Of a DNA stretch of 64,000 nucleotides, positions 62,011 through 64,000 are shown piece by piece. Numbering within the stretch: the stretch's first letter is position 1; each line of letters begins with the position of its first letter. A program made the position numbers and the translations under genes. The notes below the pieces were generated by a model. That model searched no databases, was not told where the DNA came from, and saw only the letters and a program-made list of their open reading frames with translations. The stretch is from Oscillospiraceae bacterium (GTDB taxonomy: Bacteria > Bacillota > Clostridia > Oscillospirales > Acutalibacteraceae): assembly GCA_910574935.1 (NCBI GenBank), contig CAJTCU010000006.1, positions 1-64,000 on the forward strand. The letters are read 5' to 3'.

Positions 62011-63200
62011 CAAAAAACACATTTGCGGCCAGCGTGCAATCAAAAAGAGGGCGGCTTTACGCCGTGATCCAAGTCAAGGAGGATGGCAAAACAAAACCGG
62101 TCTGGCGGGCGCTTGGCCTGCCGGAGGGTATAGGGAAATCAAAGGCACAAAAAGCTTATCGGGAGGTGGTAAGCAAATTTGAAATCGAGTACGCCGAGAG
62201 CCTGGTGCGCAGGGAAAATCCTGCAGCCGGTCTCTCGGTTTTTGATTATCTCTGTGCCTATCTGGACAAGGCAAAACCCAGTATTCAAATCAACACTTAC
62301 GAGAGTTATCATGGCATGATCTATGGGAAAATCCGGCGGTATTTTGAATCAAGAACAAAGCTTACTGTGGCTAATTTGAAACCGAAGGATATCCAGGAGT
62401 TCTATGATTCTCTGTTTGCCGAGGGGGTGGTCGCCAACACCGTCATCCACTACCACGCCATTATGCGAAAGGCTTTCAATCAGGCGTTCAAGGACGGCTT
62501 GATCGACACAAACCCCTTTGACCGTGTGGAGCGTCCGAAAAAGAACAAATATCACGGAGATAATTACTCAGAAGAAGAACTGGCGGCGCTGTTGGAGCTG
62601 ACCCGCTCCGACCCTATCTATCCGGCTATCATCCTGGCCGGGTGCACGGGCCTGCGCCGCAGCGAGGCGTTGGGGCTGCGGTGGTCGAGGATAGACTGGG
62701 AGCAGAACACGGTGCTGCTGGACACGAAGGTGGTGGAGTACGAGCGGGACGGTGAGAAGATCGTGGAGCCTGTGGAGGAGATGAAAAACAAATCCAGCCG
62801 CCGGACACTGCCTCTGCCGGGGCCAGTCCGTGAAATGCTGGAGACAGAAAAAGAGAAACAGGAAATCTACCGCAAGATGTTCGGGAACAGCTATGACCTG
62901 CGGTACCTGGATTATGTGTGCGTCGACCAGCTCGGCAGACTGATACGGCCTTCCTATGTGACCCAGCATTTCAGCGATATCATCAAGAAGTATGGGCTTA
63001 GAAAGCTTACTTTCCATGGTTTGCGTCACACCATGGCGAGCATACTCATAAGCCACGATGTGCCACTGATAAACGTCTCCAACTTCCTTGGACACAGTGA
63101 TATCAGCACTACGGCTAACATTTACGCCCATCTGGACAAGGCCAGCAAGCAGGCCAGCGCGGATATTATCACTGACATTTTCAAAAAGGACGGCGAATAA
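62007..63200 (+). CDS. int: tyrosine integrase
   Basis: A 397-residue phage-type integrase from ATG 62007 (AAAGGAG eight bases before). The AP2-like N-terminal domain is followed by a SAM-like core-binding domain (about 75-175). The catalytic residues are R217 (GCTGLRRSEALG), H337-x-x-R340 (FHGLRH), H363 (LGHSD) and Y373 (ANIYAH). It integrates the mobilizable element, possibly at tRNA-Ser given the fragment at 43806. Complete and apparently functional. Confidence 0.95.
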   Translation: MTKNTFAASVQSKRGRLYAVIQVKEDGKTKPVWRALGLPEGIGKSKAQKAYREVVSKFEIEYAESLVRRENPAAGLSVFDYLCAYLDKAKPSIQINTYESYHGMIYGKIRRYFESRTKLTVANLKPKDIQEFYDSLFAEGVVANTVIHYHAIMRKAFNQAFKDGLIDTNPFDRVERPKKNKYHGDNYSEEELAALLELTRSDPIYPAIILAGCTGLRRSEALGLRWSRIDWEQNTVLLDTKVVEYERDGEKIVEPVEEMKNKSSRRTLPLPGPVREMLETEKEKQEIYRKMFGNSYDLRYLDYVCVDQLGRLIRPSYVTQHFSDIIKKYGLRKLTFHGLRHTMASILISHDVPLINVSNFLGHSDISTTANIYAHLDKASKQASADIITDIFKKDGE

Positions 63201-63201
63201 A

Positions 63202-63738
63202 ATGGGGGCCTATCTCAGCGCTGACGAGTTGTACCGCTACCTCCATATCTCAAAGCGCAAGCTGAAATTTCTGTTGGAAAATGATTATATTCCGTGCATT
63301 GATACAGGGAAGAAAACACATCGGTTTCTGATAAAGGTAAGCGATGCGAAAGAGTTTAAGCGCAGAATGGACACCGAGCCGGGATTTCTGTCGGAGCTAT
63401 ATGGGCAATTTAACTCGGGTATCTACACGCCTAGGAAGAAATTGATTGAACCTACGCCGGAGAATTGCAGGGCCTTTCAGAAGTTTCTGACGGAACGATG
63501 GGCAGACTATCCTGACGCTCTGCCCACAAGGTTGGCCGCTGAGTTGATTGGCTGTGCGCCTCAGAGGGTGGGGGATTGGATGCGGAAGGGGGTAATCAGC
63601 AGTGTTAATATCGGTGGGGTGAAGTATTGTGGCAAGGCGGAGTTTATCGCGTACTGTGCATCGCCAAATATGTTGAGAAAGCCGGGAGCGGCAAGGTATC
63701 GGGAACTTATCATGGAGTTTTTATGTAAGCATAAGTAA
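63202..63738 (+). CDS. HTH-containing protein downstream of the integrase
   Basis: A 178-residue protein from ATG 63202, one base after the integrase stop. There are two excisionase/MerR-like HTH segments: AYLSADELYRYLHISKRKLK near the start and TRLAAELIGCAPQRVGDWMR later. It probably binds DNA at the element end and controls recombination or expression. Family not identified. Confidence 0.6.
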   Translation: MGAYLSADELYRYLHISKRKLKFLLENDYIPCIDTGKKTHRFLIKVSDAKEFKRRMDTEPGFLSELYGQFNSGIYTPRKKLIEPTPENCRAFQKFLTERWADYPDALPTRLAAELIGCAPQRVGDWMRKGVISSVNIGGVKYCGKAEFIAYCASPNMLRKPGAARYRELIMEFLCKHK

Positions 63739-63740
63739 AA

Positions 63741-63974
63741 TTACCGCAGCCGCTCGTACCCCCGCTTAACTACTTCCGCCATTAAAGCCCGGCGCTTGGA
63801 CAAGAAGTCAAAGTAGTCCATATGTTCCCAATCTTCTGGTAGAGCATGGTCAGCATAAATACTGCCCTTCTCAGTAGGGTCAATTTTTGCAAGCTGGTCT
63901 TTCATATATTCGGCAGGGCTTGTATCCAAAACTTCGATATTATCGCTCCACTCAATGAAAGCAAAGTTGGCCAT
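63741..63974 (-). CDS. small acidic protein, unknown
   Basis: A 77-residue protein (MANFAFIEWSDNIEVLDTSP...) convergent with the HTH gene and ending two bases after it. The ribosome binding site is weak. It may belong to the element or to flanking DNA; the window ends 26 bases upstream of the start. Function unknown. Confidence 0.45.
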   Translation of the reverse strand: MANFAFIEWSDNIEVLDTSPAEYMKDQLAKIDPTEKGSIYADHALPEDWEHMDYFDFLSKRRALMAEVVKRGYERLR

Positions 63975-64000
63975 CTGGTTTCGATCTCTGTCATCAGCTA

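Larger units (their letters stand above)
43806..64000. mobile_element. hypothesised tRNA-Ser-associated mobilizable element (limits uncertain)
   Basis: A tRNA-Ser(CGA) 3-prime fragment at 43806 and a tyrosine integrase, excisionase-type HTH, relaxase, MobC and RepA-like ATPase at 58.6-63.7 kb suggest an integrative mobilizable element. Whether the methyltransferase/HNH island at 47.4-53.2 kb belongs to it is not shown, and the matching att site is not in the window. Confidence 0.35.

Overview
The window looks like accessory DNA of a gut-type Clostridia bacterium (Oscillospiraceae/Lachnospiraceae-like). The evidence is a Tn1549/CTn-type conjugative backbone, strong AGGAGG ribosome binding sites, a mid-GC backbone with AT-rich cargo patches, and no recognisable housekeeping gene. 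This taxonomic placement is inference.

Region 1 (about 80-41330, nearly all minus strand) is an integrative and conjugative element read from right to left. It holds parA (broken) and parB, a 1380-residue sortase-type Cna-B surface protein, small conserved genes, a giant methylase/SNF2-like helicase, a Toprim primase, mobC, a MobA-type relaxase, pcfB, an ArdC-like protein, a VirD4-type coupling protein, and VirB2-, VirB6- and VirB3/PrgI-like type IV secretion genes. The VirB4 gene expected next is not seen before the left edge. A two-gene ATPase + DUF4435 cassette resembling PARIS (AriA/AriB) sits between two terminators at 9.4-11.8 kb. The helicase gene is split by an 11.86-kb TnpX/TndX-type serine-recombinase transposon (13206-25064). 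Its junction can be read to the base: GA dinucleotides on both sides and imperfect terminal repeats sharing TTTTGCGGACA. That transposon has its own ParB, MobV relaxase, RepA-like ATPase, three sigma-like proteins, and an AraC-headed cargo operon (acetyltransferase, HAD phosphatase, KTR zinc protein, NUDIX). A second tnpV-like gene is embedded out of frame inside the helicase gene.

Region 2 (about 41.4-53.9 kb) is a patchwork defence-like island: a frameshifted NACHT/STAND NTPase, a serine recombinase fragment, a tRNA-Ser(CGA) 3-prime fragment (probable attachment scar), an MNT/HEPN pair, DUF3791-type small genes, a dead IS256 transposase with three in-frame stops, and a locus with an Xre regulator, two DNA methyltransferases, an Xre-HNH endonuclease operon and a divergent DUF6414 + AAA+ ATPase pair.

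Region 3 (about 54-64 kb) is a mobilizable, tyrosine-integrase element. It has a RepA-like ATPase, MobC, a relaxase with a MobB-like membrane protein nested out of frame in its gene, an excisionase-type HTH protein and an integrase. Diverging from the ATPase is a three-gene operon led by a 1020-residue protein with DGxGxIS, FQ(M)R...KG and ADFDGD motifs. These are hallmarks of the double-psi-beta-barrel polymerase family that includes eukaryotic RNA-silencing RdRPs and phage YonO. This operon, with two unrecognised downstream genes, is the best candidate for an undescribed system here.
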